Shown: positions 1-8,118 of the stretch, piece by piece | Position numbering within the stretch: the first letter of the stretch is position 1 | How the letters are laid out: every line of letters starts with the position of its first letter | Assembly: GCF_002282895.1 (NCBI RefSeq) | Contig: NZ_NRRB01000002.1 | Span: forward strand, 372,001-436,000 | Direction of reading: 5' to 3' | Length of the DNA: 64,000 bases | Origin: Paraferrimonas haliotis | GTDB lineage: Bacteria; Pseudomonadota; Gammaproteobacteria; Enterobacterales; Shewanellaceae | Position numbers and translations under genes: made by a program | Notes under the pieces: generated by a model | What the model saw: the letters and a program-made list of their open reading frames with translations, nothing else | Databases searched by the model: none | What the model was told of the DNA's origin: nothing

Positions 1-363
1 TGGGCAAACTTTTACGCAAGGAGCGTTATTACACTGTTGGCATGAAACGCGAACGAATTGACGCTCACAGTTACAATCACCTGTGGTGTTTCCGCATACC
101 GGGCAAGGAACGCCTTCTACCGCACCGCGTTTGTGTTCAAGCAGCAAGCGATGGTTACCTTCTGGAAGATTATTTTCTTCCACACAGGCATCCTTACAAT
201 CGCCACAACCAACGCATTTGTTTTGGTCGAAAATCAAGACGTAGTGAGGCTTGGGCTTGTCGGATTCCTCTTCTTTATATGAAGAGCAACCAACTGGACC
301 AAGTATCAAAGCGCCAGCTCCTAGCCCTTTGAGAAACTTACGTCTTTCTAGATTTTGGCTCAC
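1..363 (-). CDS. sirC: 4Fe-4S electron-transfer protein SirC/MccC-like (partial, C-terminus outside window)
   Basis: This reading frame starts at a GTG preceded by AGGAGG with a 5-base spacer and runs off the window edge after 121 codons. The N-terminus carries a twin-arginine-like signal (ERRKFLKG followed by a hydrophobic run), so the protein is probably exported to the periplasm folded. A first cluster motif, CVGCGDCKDAC, begins near residue 43, and further cysteines (CPVC, CNC, then CQQCNNAPCVKVCP) follow, the pattern of NrfC/PsrB-type ferredoxins. In the Shewanella sir and Wolinella mcc loci such a protein relays electrons from an NrfD-like quinol dehydrogenase to the octahaem reductase. 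The NrfD-like partner should lie just beyond the window. The family is clear; the sir assignment rests on the neighbours. Confidence 0.82.
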   Translation of the reverse strand, partial: MSQNLERRKFLKGLGAGALILGPVGCSSYKEEESDKPKPHYVLIFDQNKCVGCGDCKDACVEENNLPEGNHRLLLEHKRGAVEGVPCPVCGNTTGDCNCERQFVRVSCQQCNNAPCVKVCP

Positions 364-437
364 AAAATCCTCCTGATTCCAGATAAATCTGGTAAGAATT
401 ATTTAGTTATATACGTCCAATTTTTTTAGCTTAGAAG

Positions 438-1154
438 CTAGCCTTCTTTCGCTATCTTGGCTCGTGTAATCGCATTATTAATCGCATTTCGATTAAAGTT
501 CTGATTGTCATTGGTTAACAAAACTTGCCAATGAGCGATCGCTTCATCAAAGTTAGAATGAATAAATGCGTCGGTCCCTAATAACAATCGTGTATTGAGT
601 TCTGCCGGATACAAGTCCAAAGCTTCCTCTATTACGGCCATTGTTTCAGGACCCAAACTCCTACCATCCCGGTAATACATAGAAGTTGCTTTAAGCCCTA
701 ATATCTCAGCATTGGAACCAGTGATCGCCAACAATTGGTCAAAGGTTTCGACAGCTTCACGATACAAGCCCCCTTGCACATAGGAATGTGCTAAGTCTTT
801 TAAAACTTGAGGGTTTGTGGGTTGCTCCGAAGCTAATCGTCTATCCTTATTAATTTGTGCAACAATAAGATAGTCAATATGCTCGTTCTCGAAACCTTTG
901 TTCCAATTACTGAAATGACCAAGCTGGCTGTATACCAACCCTGCAATTGTAATTAGAGTTAAATTGATCAGTACTAAGCTGTGTGCGCCGGGACGGTTCG
1001 ACACCATCGAATCAGTACCAAGTAGCTGATCACCACTCACCTCTCCATTGTTATTGGTTTGGCGAGCAGTTGTTTGTAAGTATCGATGGTGGCGCCATAG
1101 CATCATTGCGAAAACGCTTGATACCGCAAACATGGCTACAATTAGTTGGTTCAT
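438..1154 (-). CDS. NrfG/CcmI-like TPR protein for cytochrome c maturation
   Basis: The 238-residue product has a membrane segment at its N-terminus, a second hydrophobic segment around residues 60-80 (LVLINLTLITIAGLVYSQL), and a C-terminal half made of TPR-like helices (LKDLAHSYVQGGLYREAVETF; LLLGTDAFIHSNFDEAIAHW). This is the build of NrfG and the C-terminal part of CcmI, which present apocytochrome to haem lyases. I chose the ATG at 1154 because AAGGGGGGAG lies directly upstream; a TTG at 1190 has no ribosome binding site. It sits downstream of the FKBP gene and upstream of sirC. The likely role is delivery of the SirA apoprotein to the dedicated CcmF-like lyase encoded at 5029-6915. Confidence 0.75.
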   Translation of the reverse strand: MNQLIVAMFAVSSVFAMMLWRHHRYLQTTARQTNNNGEVSGDQLLGTDSMVSNRPGAHSLVLINLTLITIAGLVYSQLGHFSNWNKGFENEHIDYLIVAQINKDRRLASEQPTNPQVLKDLAHSYVQGGLYREAVETFDQLLAITGSNAEILGLKATSMYYRDGRSLGPETMAVIEEALDLYPAELNTRLLLGTDAFIHSNFDEAIAHWQVLLTNDNQNFNRNAINNAITRAKIAKEG

Positions 1155-1204
1155 GACTCCCCCCTTATTTCCAACATCGTACTCAATCAAATTCTTTATT
1201 CGGT

Positions 1205-1981
1205 CTAGTGACCCATCATTCCACCCATGCCCACTCGATTTAGGCCCATGCCTTGAGAGTTGTCACTGGGTTTTTCTTTTGCAAGTAATTCAACATTCAT
1301 CACTAGAACCGAGTTACCTGGGATGCCGCGAATCCCATTTTCTCCGAATGCTAATTCACTTGGAACGACAAATCGGAACGTAGAGCCCACAGGCATTAAT
1401 TGTAAACCTTCGTTCCAACCTTCAAACGCTTGAAGAATAGGGAAATGGTTAGGTGTTTCGGAATCCATGGTGTCTTCGAAAACAGTGCCATCAGCAAGTT
1501 CACCACGGTAGCGTAAGGTAACAATATCTTCCGGTGCCGGCTTTTCGCCATCACCTAATTTAATAACTTCGTACTGAAGACCAGAGTCCGTCACTACAAC
1601 GTTACTATTCTTTTTATTCTCGGCGAGCAACTGCTCACCTTGCTGCTTAGCTTGTGCCAATACTTCTTCATGTCTTTTTTTAGCAAGTAGATTCAGTTGT
1701 TCACTGCGTTGATTCAAGTAATCAATGATCTCTTCATTGCTCAAAGAGGTTTGTTGTTTTAACGCGTCAACGAATCCACTTACGATGAAATCGACATCTA
1801 CGTCAGCACCAATACCTACTTGGCTATACACCTGATGTGATACAGACTTACCAATTGACGCACCTAGACTATAAGATTGCTTTTCTAAATCGGTAACGGG
1901 TTGCTTTGCAAAAGCACTAGCAGAAAATGTCAGTACAGTAGCAATTGCGATGGAGGAAAATTTAAATTTAATCATTGTCAT
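1205..1981 (-). CDS. Periplasmic FKBP-type peptidyl-prolyl isomerase (MccB-like) with Met-rich tail
   Basis: The 258-residue protein has a Sec signal peptide ending near AFA (residues 23-25), a Mip/FkpA-like helical dimerisation region (about 28-125) and a C-terminal FKBP domain (DIVTLRYRGELADGTVFE through SELAFGENG and GIPGNSVLVMNVEL). The start has AGGA five bases upstream. The Wolinella mcc operon also pairs the octahaem sulfite reductase with a prolyl isomerase, MccB, which fits this gene's place after sirA and the rhodanese. The last 15 residues (244-258) carry four methionines and a terminal histidine (GMGLNRVGMGGMMGH), unlike the usual FKBP end. Such a tail could bind Cu(I); that is inference only. 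The likely job is folding of SirA in the periplasm. Confidence 0.85.
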   Translation of the reverse strand: MTMIKFKFSSIAIATVLTFSASAFAKQPVTDLEKQSYSLGASIGKSVSHQVYSQVGIGADVDVDFIVSGFVDALKQQTSLSNEEIIDYLNQRSEQLNLLAKKRHEEVLAQAKQQGEQLLAENKKNSNVVVTDSGLQYEVIKLGDGEKPAPEDIVTLRYRGELADGTVFEDTMDSETPNHFPILQAFEGWNEGLQLMPVGSTFRFVVPSELAFGENGIRGIPGNSVLVMNVELLAKEKPSDNSQGMGLNRVGMGGMMGH

Positions 1982-2024
1982 TATGATCCTGTGGTAATAA
2001 ATAATTCTGGGTTAATAACCGTAA

Positions 2025-2459
2025 TTAGGGGCGTTCAATCGGATATCCGCGCTGTCTCCAGCCCCAAATACCATCAGCCATGTGAAATACGTTGGTGTAG
2101 CCTAGTTCCATCGTCGAAACTGCCGCTTCTCTGCTTGAATCGCACAGTTGATTAGCGCAGTAAAATATGAGTGTCGCATCCTTGTTCTCTGGCAACAGCC
2201 GCTTCCAACGTTTAACGTTAAAATAGACTGAACCTGGTACATGTCCATCCGCCCAAATTTCGAGAGTATTAACGTCGTAAAACGTAATGTCTTCTCTACC
2301 TACTAACGTTGAGGCTTCTCGCAGTGATATAGGATTCGGTTTTACCAGAGTCTGCAAGTCAATCGGTGTCATTTCACCACCGGCTCCCGCGCTCACTATT
2401 CCAGGAAAGCTAAATAATAAGGCGCATGTTAGTAAGAATTTTCTAATTGGCTTGTTCAT
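2025..2459 (-). CDS. Exported single-domain rhodanese-like protein
   Basis: The 144-residue product has a signal peptide (about residues 1-24, ending VSAGA) and one rhodanese domain. The domain shows FYDVNTLEIWADGHVPGS, a form of the DxRxxxExxxGHIPGA motif, and an active-site segment YCANQLCDSSREAA that holds two cysteines. Rhodaneses carry sulfane sulfur as a cysteine persulfide. It lies between sirA and the FKBP gene on the same strand, with 84 and 43 base gaps, so it is probably co-transcribed. In a sulfite-reducing locus it may handle reactive sulfur made in the periplasm, or help cofactor delivery. The domain call is firm; the substrate is unknown. Confidence 0.82.
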   Translation of the reverse strand: MNKPIRKFLLTCALLFSFPGIVSAGAGGEMTPIDLQTLVKPNPISLREASTLVGREDITFYDVNTLEIWADGHVPGSVYFNVKRWKRLLPENKDATLIFYCANQLCDSSREAAVSTMELGYTNVFHMADGIWGWRQRGYPIERP

Positions 2460-2543
2460 GATTTTCTCTTTTCAGCGCTCGGTGTAATCATTTACACCGA
2501 ACGCTGTTGTTATTCCCATTATTAGGAATAGTTACTCAAACGA

Positions 2544-4571
2544 TTAACGAATCAAGGTTTGTGCCTGAGTGGCTAGCGCTAGCGCATCTTCTACCATTGA
2601 TTTGGTATAAGCTGATGCGTGAACACCCCAAGAACCGTCTTTCTCGATTTTGCGCACAATTTGCTGAGCTTGCAGGCGCAGGCTAGCTACTTGCGCACGA
2701 GTCGCAGCGTCAAGCTTGGTAACTTCTAACTGAGCGTCTAGGCCAGCTAAGATACCTACAGTTTGTGCGTAAGCTTCTTTCACTGGGTTTTGCATCTTCA
2801 TAACTTCACCATAAATAGCAAGTTGGTCAGTGAAGTGCAGTGCTTCATCAAGTTCCGATTGGAACTGAGAGTGACAACCCTTGTTCTCATACAAATCAAC
2901 GTCAGATACGGCGGTACGAGCACAAGACCACATTAGATCTAGGTAGTAGAAACCTTCTTCGTTCTTAGCTACCGTCCAACCCTTAGCTGCCGAATCATTA
3001 CGATCAACACCTGGTGGTGGGTTTAGAGTCTTACGATCTGGGCTTACGTCAATTTTCATGATGTGAGCTTTACGTACAGCGTCGAAACCTGCGTGGTCTG
3101 GTGCTTGAATCGCTGTGAAGTTCTCACATGAGCCCATGTTAGGCATGTGACAAGCTGTACACGTCATGTCTTGGTGCGTTTTCGTGTTAGCAAAGAACTC
3201 TGCTTGAGTTGCGTGACAGTCAGAACAAGTTTGCTTGATTGCAGGACGAGTGAACTCAGAAGTCCAATCGTAGTCACCACCAGTTACTTCGTGTGGATCG
3301 TGACAGGTAGAGCAACGCATGCCTTTTTGGTAGTGAATAGAACCAGCAAGCTGCGAACCTTCAGTACCACAAGATGGGCAAGCAGACTTCATTTTAACGC
3401 CGAACGCATATTCCATACGTTTTTCAGCTTCAGGAGTATCAGCTAGGTTGTCATACCATTCAAAACGTTGGTGACAACGCTCACAGTTAGAAGGCATAGA
3501 ACCGTTACCAACACCACCGTCTAAGTGACCACCAGCGCCGTGACATTCTTCACAAGAAATACCTTTAGCAATCGTGTGCTCTTGAAGTTTCTTAGCATCA
3601 CCCAGGGCATCGAAGAACTCATTCTTATCTTGGAAGTCAAACTTAAAGGTATGGCATATTTCGCAGTAAGAAGACGCAGGTTGGAATAGGAACCCTTCTT
3701 CATACTTAGCACCGTAGGAGCTCATGCCCCACTGTGCAGAACCCGACGCGCCGTACTCTTCCATGGTAGCAGGGAAGCCTGGAACTTTCTCAGCAATGCG
3801 GGCACCCATTTCAGGTGTAATCCACTCAGCCCAACCACGAGAGAACTGGTTACCACCAGCAACTAGAGTACCAGTGCTGTCTTTGAATTGACCGTCAACT
3901 ACGTGCCATGTACCACGAATCAAGTAGTTATCAATGTAACCGTACTTAGTACGCGGAGTACCTACGGTCGCATAGATGGTATCAGCAGTGATACCGTAAG
4001 GTAGGATACCCGTGTCTTTGGTATCGTACATTACTTTCTTAAGATCGTTATCAACTTCTGGGTGTTCGCCAGGGAAACGGATGGTTTTCGAGTGACGAGA
4101 ACGGCTCCACTTCTCGTATTGCAGAGCGTGACACTCACCACATTTCTCTGGGCCTACAAACTTGTTTGGATAGTCCAAGATAGACTTAGCACCTAAACGG
4201 TATTGTAGCGCTTTAGGAGAACCAGCTGCTTCAGAGTACTTCTGAGAGTATCCAGTATCATAGTATTCTTCACCACGGTCGGAAATGTGGTACTTGCCTT
4301 TCATACGACCGTCTTTTTCGTAAACATTGAACACAGGGTGGTTTTCAAATAAGAAATCCCAAAGTTCCTGTTCTTGAACAATATAATCGTTTAGCGTTTT
4401 AACACCAACTCGATCTTCGTCACCACTGAACTTACCGTCTTTGTTGGCAATAACTGACTGTGCAGTTTTGCCTAGCTCTTTCTTGTTATCGAATTTGCTA
4501 GCGTGTACAGCAGTCGTTCCCAAGCCTACTAGCACTGTTAGTGCTGCAGCAGCGTACTTGAATCGACTCAT
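2544..4571 (-). CDS. sirA: Octahaem cytochrome c sulfite reductase SirA/MccA
   Basis: This 675-residue periplasmic cytochrome has a Sec signal (cleavage after AVHA). Numbering from the second of two adjacent ATGs, it has seven CXXCH haem sites starting at C144, C303, C340, C363, C420, C449 and C471, plus one CX15CH site (C550 to C566-H567). Seven normal haems plus one CX15CH is the signature of MccA of Wolinella and SirA of Shewanella, which reduce sulfite to sulfide in anaerobic respiration. Only three cysteines lie outside haem motifs: C398 and C401 (CPSCG) and C482 (GSCEN). MccA binds copper next to the active haem through two cysteines, so two of these are candidate ligands. I chose 4571 because AGGAG is six bases upstream of it but only three from the ATG at 4574. 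Confidence 0.93.
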   Translation of the reverse strand: MSRFKYAAAALTVLVGLGTTAVHASKFDNKKELGKTAQSVIANKDGKFSGDEDRVGVKTLNDYIVQEQELWDFLFENHPVFNVYEKDGRMKGKYHISDRGEEYYDTGYSQKYSEAAGSPKALQYRLGAKSILDYPNKFVGPEKCGECHALQYEKWSRSRHSKTIRFPGEHPEVDNDLKKVMYDTKDTGILPYGITADTIYATVGTPRTKYGYIDNYLIRGTWHVVDGQFKDSTGTLVAGGNQFSRGWAEWITPEMGARIAEKVPGFPATMEEYGASGSAQWGMSSYGAKYEEGFLFQPASSYCEICHTFKFDFQDKNEFFDALGDAKKLQEHTIAKGISCEECHGAGGHLDGGVGNGSMPSNCERCHQRFEWYDNLADTPEAEKRMEYAFGVKMKSACPSCGTEGSQLAGSIHYQKGMRCSTCHDPHEVTGGDYDWTSEFTRPAIKQTCSDCHATQAEFFANTKTHQDMTCTACHMPNMGSCENFTAIQAPDHAGFDAVRKAHIMKIDVSPDRKTLNPPPGVDRNDSAAKGWTVAKNEEGFYYLDLMWSCARTAVSDVDLYENKGCHSQFQSELDEALHFTDQLAIYGEVMKMQNPVKEAYAQTVGILAGLDAQLEVTKLDAATRAQVASLRLQAQQIVRKIEKDGSWGVHASAYTKSMVEDALALATQAQTLIR

Positions 4572-4689
4572 CATTATCTCCTAGATATTTCGCCGTTAAA
4601 TATTATGTTTATAGTCAGCCGGTGGGTCATGAGCCATCAGCTGCTTTGATTCGACGGAGCGGATTTTTACCTAACTAGTAAAGTTTTCT

Positions 4690-4705
4690 AGAGAGCAAGA
4701 TCACA
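4690..4705 (-). promoter_or_regulatory. Candidate CRP-binding site upstream of sirA
   Basis: The core reads AGAGA-N6-TCACA, against the CRP consensus TGTGA-N6-TCACA. The right half is perfect and the central GATCACA matches the extended 22-base consensus well. It lies about 120 bases upstream of the sirA start codon. CRP is the main activator of anaerobic respiration genes in Shewanella, which gives the match meaning. It is an eye-scored site only. Confidence 0.4.
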
Positions 4706-4886
4706 CCTCACCCCCAGTTAAACCAAAAAGAAATAAAAAAAGATAAAATCCTCTTACAAACAGCAACTTAAATAATGTCTGTTTGTGTTTTTTATATGTA
4801 AAAAACGAGGGCTGACAGTAAACAAAAAATCAAAAAATAACCAACATCACAGTTCAACTAGGTGCATAGTTGTGGACACACACTAA

Positions 4887-4902
4887 TTTGAGGCACATCA
4901 CA
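4887..4902 (+). promoter_or_regulatory. Candidate CRP-binding site upstream of the haem-lyase operon
   Basis: The sequence TTTGA-GGCACA-TCACA matches TGTGA-N6-TCACA at nine of ten core positions. It lies about 130 bases upstream of the CcmF-like gene and about 320 bases from sirA on the other side, so it could serve either direction. This is the best CRP match in the interval. Confidence 0.5.
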
Positions 4903-5028
4903 GAAGCGTCAGTTAACACTCTATATCCTGCAGCCGAAATAACGAGTACCTGCTCAAGAATCAGGTCATTAACAAGGGGGTGTGTTCAGCTGAATACACC
5001 GAGCATGACAATATAAGGCACCTATTTT

Positions 5029-6915
5029 ATGTTTCCAGAACTAGGACTGTATCTGCTTGCCATCGCCAATGTGAGCGCGGTGCTGCTTTTTGGCGTGCCT
5101 TGGTTAGGACGTATAAAAAAAGCTGAACAGTTAAAATCTTACAGCAAGCCCTTACTTAGAATTTGCGCTGTGAGCTTAGTAATAGCGTCAATAATTTTGG
5201 TAAACGCATTTTTGGGTGATGACTTTTCAGTCTCCTACGTTGCTGATCACTCTAATACGCACTTAGCGAGCTTATATAAGGTTGCAGCATTTTGGGGAGG
5301 CCACGAGGGCTCCATGCTGTTTTGGGTGCTTGCAATGAGTTTATGGGGCCTTACCGTACGCCAAAAAGAAAATATTACTCAGGAATTTGTTGATAACTAC
5401 CGTATGTTCTTAGGGCTAGTATTAGCTGGCTTTTCAACTTTTTTACTGTTCACTTCCAACCCCTTTGCGCGCAACTTACCTGATATCCCGACACAAGGCC
5501 GAGATCTTAACCCAATTTTGCAAGATATTGGCCTAGTCATTCACCCGCCTTTGCTATTTTTAGGATACGTAGGGCTTGCCATTGTCTTTGCTCTAGCGCT
5601 AGCCACTCTTTTAAAGCAACGAGTTGAACAATCGGATATCAAGCTCATTCGACATCACTCAATCATTGCCTGGGTACTACTCACTGGTGGTAACGTTGTC
5701 GGTTCATGGTGGGCTTATAACGAGCTTGGTTGGGGAGGATGGTGGTTTTGGGATCCTGTAGAGAACGCTTCTTTCATACCTTGGTTAGTTGCAACAGCAT
5801 TAGTCCATCAATGCACAGTGAGTCGCCGCCAGCAAACCCATAAGTTTACGATGATATTGGCATTGTCCGGCTTCTTATTAGCTTTACTGGGCACGTTTAC
5901 TGTTCGAAGTGGTATTGTTCAGTCGGTACACGCCTTCGCTGTTGACCCCGAACGCGGCTTACTTCTATTAGGTTTGCTCGGAATTTTCTTAGCCATTGCT
6001 GTTTTTCAGTATCTAAGAGCGGCCCCATTACTTTCGAGTGCGGCCCAAAAATTATCTCAACAAAGTAAACTATTAGTGCTAGGTAACTTTGTTATCATTG
6101 TCGGTGCGTTCAGCGTTATTTTAGGTACTTATTACCCGATCATTTACCAACTGTTTAGCGGTCAAAGCATTAGTGTTGGCCCCCCTTATTTCAATACAAT
6201 ATTTGTCCCCATCGTCGTACTTAGCGTGGTCGTTCTAGGTATCGCTCTAAACTACCGTTACCCAAAACTATGGGCCTCTATGTTGGGCGCGAGCGTATTG
6301 GTAGCTGCAGGGGTAACCGCCTATAACGACACATTAAATGGCTGGTTATTTGCCGGTGTATTAGCAAGCAGCTACTTAATCGCAAGTATTATCGCCATGC
6401 TCATCATGGCAGCAAAGACAAATAAGCTCAGTAGTCTGACTCAAAAAAGCGGTGCGATTATCGCCCACTTAGGTTTGGCTGTGGCCATTATTGGCGCTAC
6501 TGCGGTGTCCAATTTCGAAGAAGATGAAGTTATGCGCATGGGCCCAGGACAAGGTCGAGAGATTGGCAACTACATTTTCGTATATGAAGCGACCACAAAC
6601 GTGGAAACTAACAGTTATAAAGCCATCCAAGCGAACATCCAAGTCATGGATATTGATGAAAACCTCTTAGGTTACCTTTACCCCCAGCGACAAACGTTTA
6701 AATCTAACGCGATTGAGCGCACCGCTGCCGGAACTAATTGGGGCCTTAGCCGCGACATCTATGCATCAATGGGAGGGCAGCTCAGTGAGTCCGAGTACCT
6801 CATTCGCATCAGCATTAAACCTTTCGTCAGTTTTTTATGGTTGGGCGGTGGCTTAATCATGATTGGTGGGCTGCTATCAATTACGTTGGGTCATAGGAGA
6901 ACAAAAAGATGCTAA
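5029..6915 (+). CDS. sirE: CcmF/NrfE-type cytochrome c haem lyase, probably specific for the CX15CH haem of SirA
   Basis: The 628-residue polytopic membrane protein belongs to the CcmF/NrfE family. It shows the tryptophan-rich WWD haem-handling motif (GWGGWWFWDP, about residues 234-243) and family histidines such as IHPPLLFLGY (H172) and LVHQ (H260). Many membrane helices span the protein, with a periplasmic domain near the C-terminus (about 500-600). General c-type haem sites are served by the main ccm operon; extra CcmF paralogues beside unusual cytochromes are usually dedicated lyases, as NrfE is for CXXCK. Its place divergent from sirA makes the CX15CH site of SirA the likely target. It overlaps the next gene by seven bases. 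The sirE name follows Shewanella usage as I recall it. Confidence 0.88.
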   Translation: MFPELGLYLLAIANVSAVLLFGVPWLGRIKKAEQLKSYSKPLLRICAVSLVIASIILVNAFLGDDFSVSYVADHSNTHLASLYKVAAFWGGHEGSMLFWVLAMSLWGLTVRQKENITQEFVDNYRMFLGLVLAGFSTFLLFTSNPFARNLPDIPTQGRDLNPILQDIGLVIHPPLLFLGYVGLAIVFALALATLLKQRVEQSDIKLIRHHSIIAWVLLTGGNVVGSWWAYNELGWGGWWFWDPVENASFIPWLVATALVHQCTVSRRQQTHKFTMILALSGFLLALLGTFTVRSGIVQSVHAFAVDPERGLLLLGLLGIFLAIAVFQYLRAAPLLSSAAQKLSQQSKLLVLGNFVIIVGAFSVILGTYYPIIYQLFSGQSISVGPPYFNTIFVPIVVLSVVVLGIALNYRYPKLWASMLGASVLVAAGVTAYNDTLNGWLFAGVLASSYLIASIIAMLIMAAKTNKLSSLTQKSGAIIAHLGLAVAIIGATAVSNFEEDEVMRMGPGQGREIGNYIFVYEATTNVETNSYKAIQANIQVMDIDENLLGYLYPQRQTFKSNAIERTAAGTNWGLSRDIYASMGGQLSESEYLIRISIKPFVSFLWLGGGLIMIGGLLSITLGHRRTKRC

Positions 6916-7289
6916 CTAGACCTGTTATAGGGCTTTTAATCACACTGGTCGTTGCTGCTTATTTCTCATCAGCAACCGCGTTTGCTAATCAAACAGTTCG
7001 AGATTTAGGTTTTGAAATCGCCAAAGAATTGCGCTGTCCTATGTCTCAAAATAAAACTCTGTTTGAAAGCGACGCTCGCATTGCTAGCGAATTAAAAGCC
7101 CATATATTTACCATGCTGAATGAAGGAAAAAGTAAGCAGGACGTTATTAATTTCATGATTGCCCGGTACGGCGAACAGATACACTACAAGCCTCCCTTTA
7201 ATCGCGATACTGCGTTTCTTTGGCTGGCACCACTTTTACTAATCATTGGCGGCTCATGCCGTCTTTACATCTACTTAAAAGACCAATAA
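6909..7289 (+). CDS. CcmH/NrfF-like cytochrome c maturation protein with altered motif
   Basis: The 126-residue product has a signal peptide, a short three-helix CcmH-type domain and a C-terminal membrane anchor (AFLWLAPLLLIIGGSCRLYIYL). CcmH proteins carry LRCxxCQ, whose two cysteines form a thiol pair acting on apocytochrome. Here the segment reads LRCPMSQNKTL: the second cysteine is serine (codon TCT) while the rest of the motif is kept. It overlaps the haem-lyase gene and precedes a thioredoxin gene, matching an NrfE-NrfF arrangement. A one-cysteine version could form only mixed disulfides with partners. The family is clear; it may correspond to the sirF product. Confidence 0.85.
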   Translation: MLTRPVIGLLITLVVAAYFSSATAFANQTVRDLGFEIAKELRCPMSQNKTLFESDARIASELKAHIFTMLNEGKSKQDVINFMIARYGEQIHYKPPFNRDTAFLWLAPLLLIIGGSCRLYIYLKDQ

Positions 7290-7310
7290 AACGTATTGGG
7301 AGTAACAACA

Positions 7311-7919
7311 ATGAAACCTTCATTACTTTGTTCACTAGCACTATCAGCTAGCTTACTTTGTACAACCGCAATTGCTGATCAGTTTTCAAATAAAGCGTAT
7401 AGCACAGCGCCGAAAATAGAAAAACCTATGATCATGACTGGATATACCGACATGGATTGGGCCCGGTCCGTAAGAGATGTCACCTTTACCGATCTCCAAG
7501 GTAACTCAGTGTCCTTCGCAGACCACAAAGGTAAGTTACTCATGGTAAACCTTTGGGCAACTTGGTGCTCACCCTGCCTAAAAGAAATTCCGATGATGAA
7601 AAAAATCGCCGAAGCCAATAAAGATAATCCTTTTGCAATGATTCCAATTTCAATCGATGAGCATCAGGAGTTGGTAGAACCCTTTTTAGAGAAATACGGC
7701 TTCTCCCCATACGATACATGGCTAGATCCTAACTCAGATATCGAAGAAATCTTCCCAGCCAACATCATACCGGCAACCATTATGTTTGATGCAAGAGGGA
7801 ATATGATCGGATTCGCACGTGGCTTATTAGATTGGTCAGATAAAGATGTGCAACCTTACTTAGAAAAGATGATGCAAAAGTACGTTGTTGAATTACTTGC
7901 TGAAGAAGACAGCGAATAA
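7311..7919 (+). CDS. Periplasmic TlpA/CcmG-like thiol-disulfide protein
   Basis: The 202-residue protein has a signal peptide (ending TTAIA) and a thioredoxin fold of the TlpA/ResA/CcmG type with the active site WCSPC, preceded by LLMVNLWATW. The cis-proline region follows in ANIIPATIMFDARG. I start it at ATG 7311, which has GGGAG eight bases upstream; a TTG at 7296 looks worse. It is the third gene of the rightward unit, after the haem lyase and the CcmH-like gene. Such proteins keep haem-binding cysteines reduced before haem attachment, and this one probably serves SirA. A role in copper-site assembly is also possible for TlpA-like proteins. Confidence 0.85.
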   Translation: MKPSLLCSLALSASLLCTTAIADQFSNKAYSTAPKIEKPMIMTGYTDMDWARSVRDVTFTDLQGNSVSFADHKGKLLMVNLWATWCSPCLKEIPMMKKIAEANKDNPFAMIPISIDEHQELVEPFLEKYGFSPYDTWLDPNSDIEEIFPANIIPATIMFDARGNMIGFARGLLDWSDKDVQPYLEKMMQKYVVELLAEEDSE

Positions 7920-7976
7920 ACAATAATTATGCATTTTTTTATGGATAAAACTAAGCCGTTATCTATAAAAAACTAT

Positions 7977-7990
7977 TTTATCGAGATTAA
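7977..7990. promoter_or_regulatory. Weak FNR-like site upstream of hydA
   Basis: TTTATCGAGATTAA matches the FNR consensus TTGAT-N4-ATCAA at eight of ten positions. It is in the 199-base gap before hydA, about 130 bases from its start. Hydrogenase expression under anaerobiosis makes an FNR-type control plausible, but one mismatch in each half makes this a weak call. Confidence 0.25.
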
Positions 7991-8118
7991 TGTCATAGGG
8001 CTCTGCGGCTAATGTTAATAGAATCGAAGCGTTTTCATTTCAACGAAAACAACATCATCTAATTAACATAAACGCATAAATATATGCTAAGTCGCAGATA
8101 ACAAGGAACTCTTGGAAC

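Larger units (their letters stand above)
4575..5028. promoter_or_regulatory. Divergent control region between sirA and the haem-lyase genes
   Basis: This 454-base gene-free stretch separates two divergent transcription units of the same pathway, so it must hold both promoters. It is A/T-rich in its middle (about 4725-4850) and I see no convincing coding frame. Two CRP-like sites are listed separately, at 4690-4705 on the sirA side and 4887-4902 on the haem-lyase side. I found no good FNR palindrome (TTGAT-N4-ATCAA). Promoter hexamers could not be assigned with confidence. Confidence 0.6.

Noticed and set aside
42-332. Plus-strand frames of 74 and 96 codons at the window start
   Set aside because: They are antisense to the Fe-S protein, which has a strong ribosome binding site, a Tat signal and cluster motifs.
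8085-8100. A GTCGC element before hydA as a second RegA box
   Set aside because: Only the right half matches; the left half departs at most defined positions.
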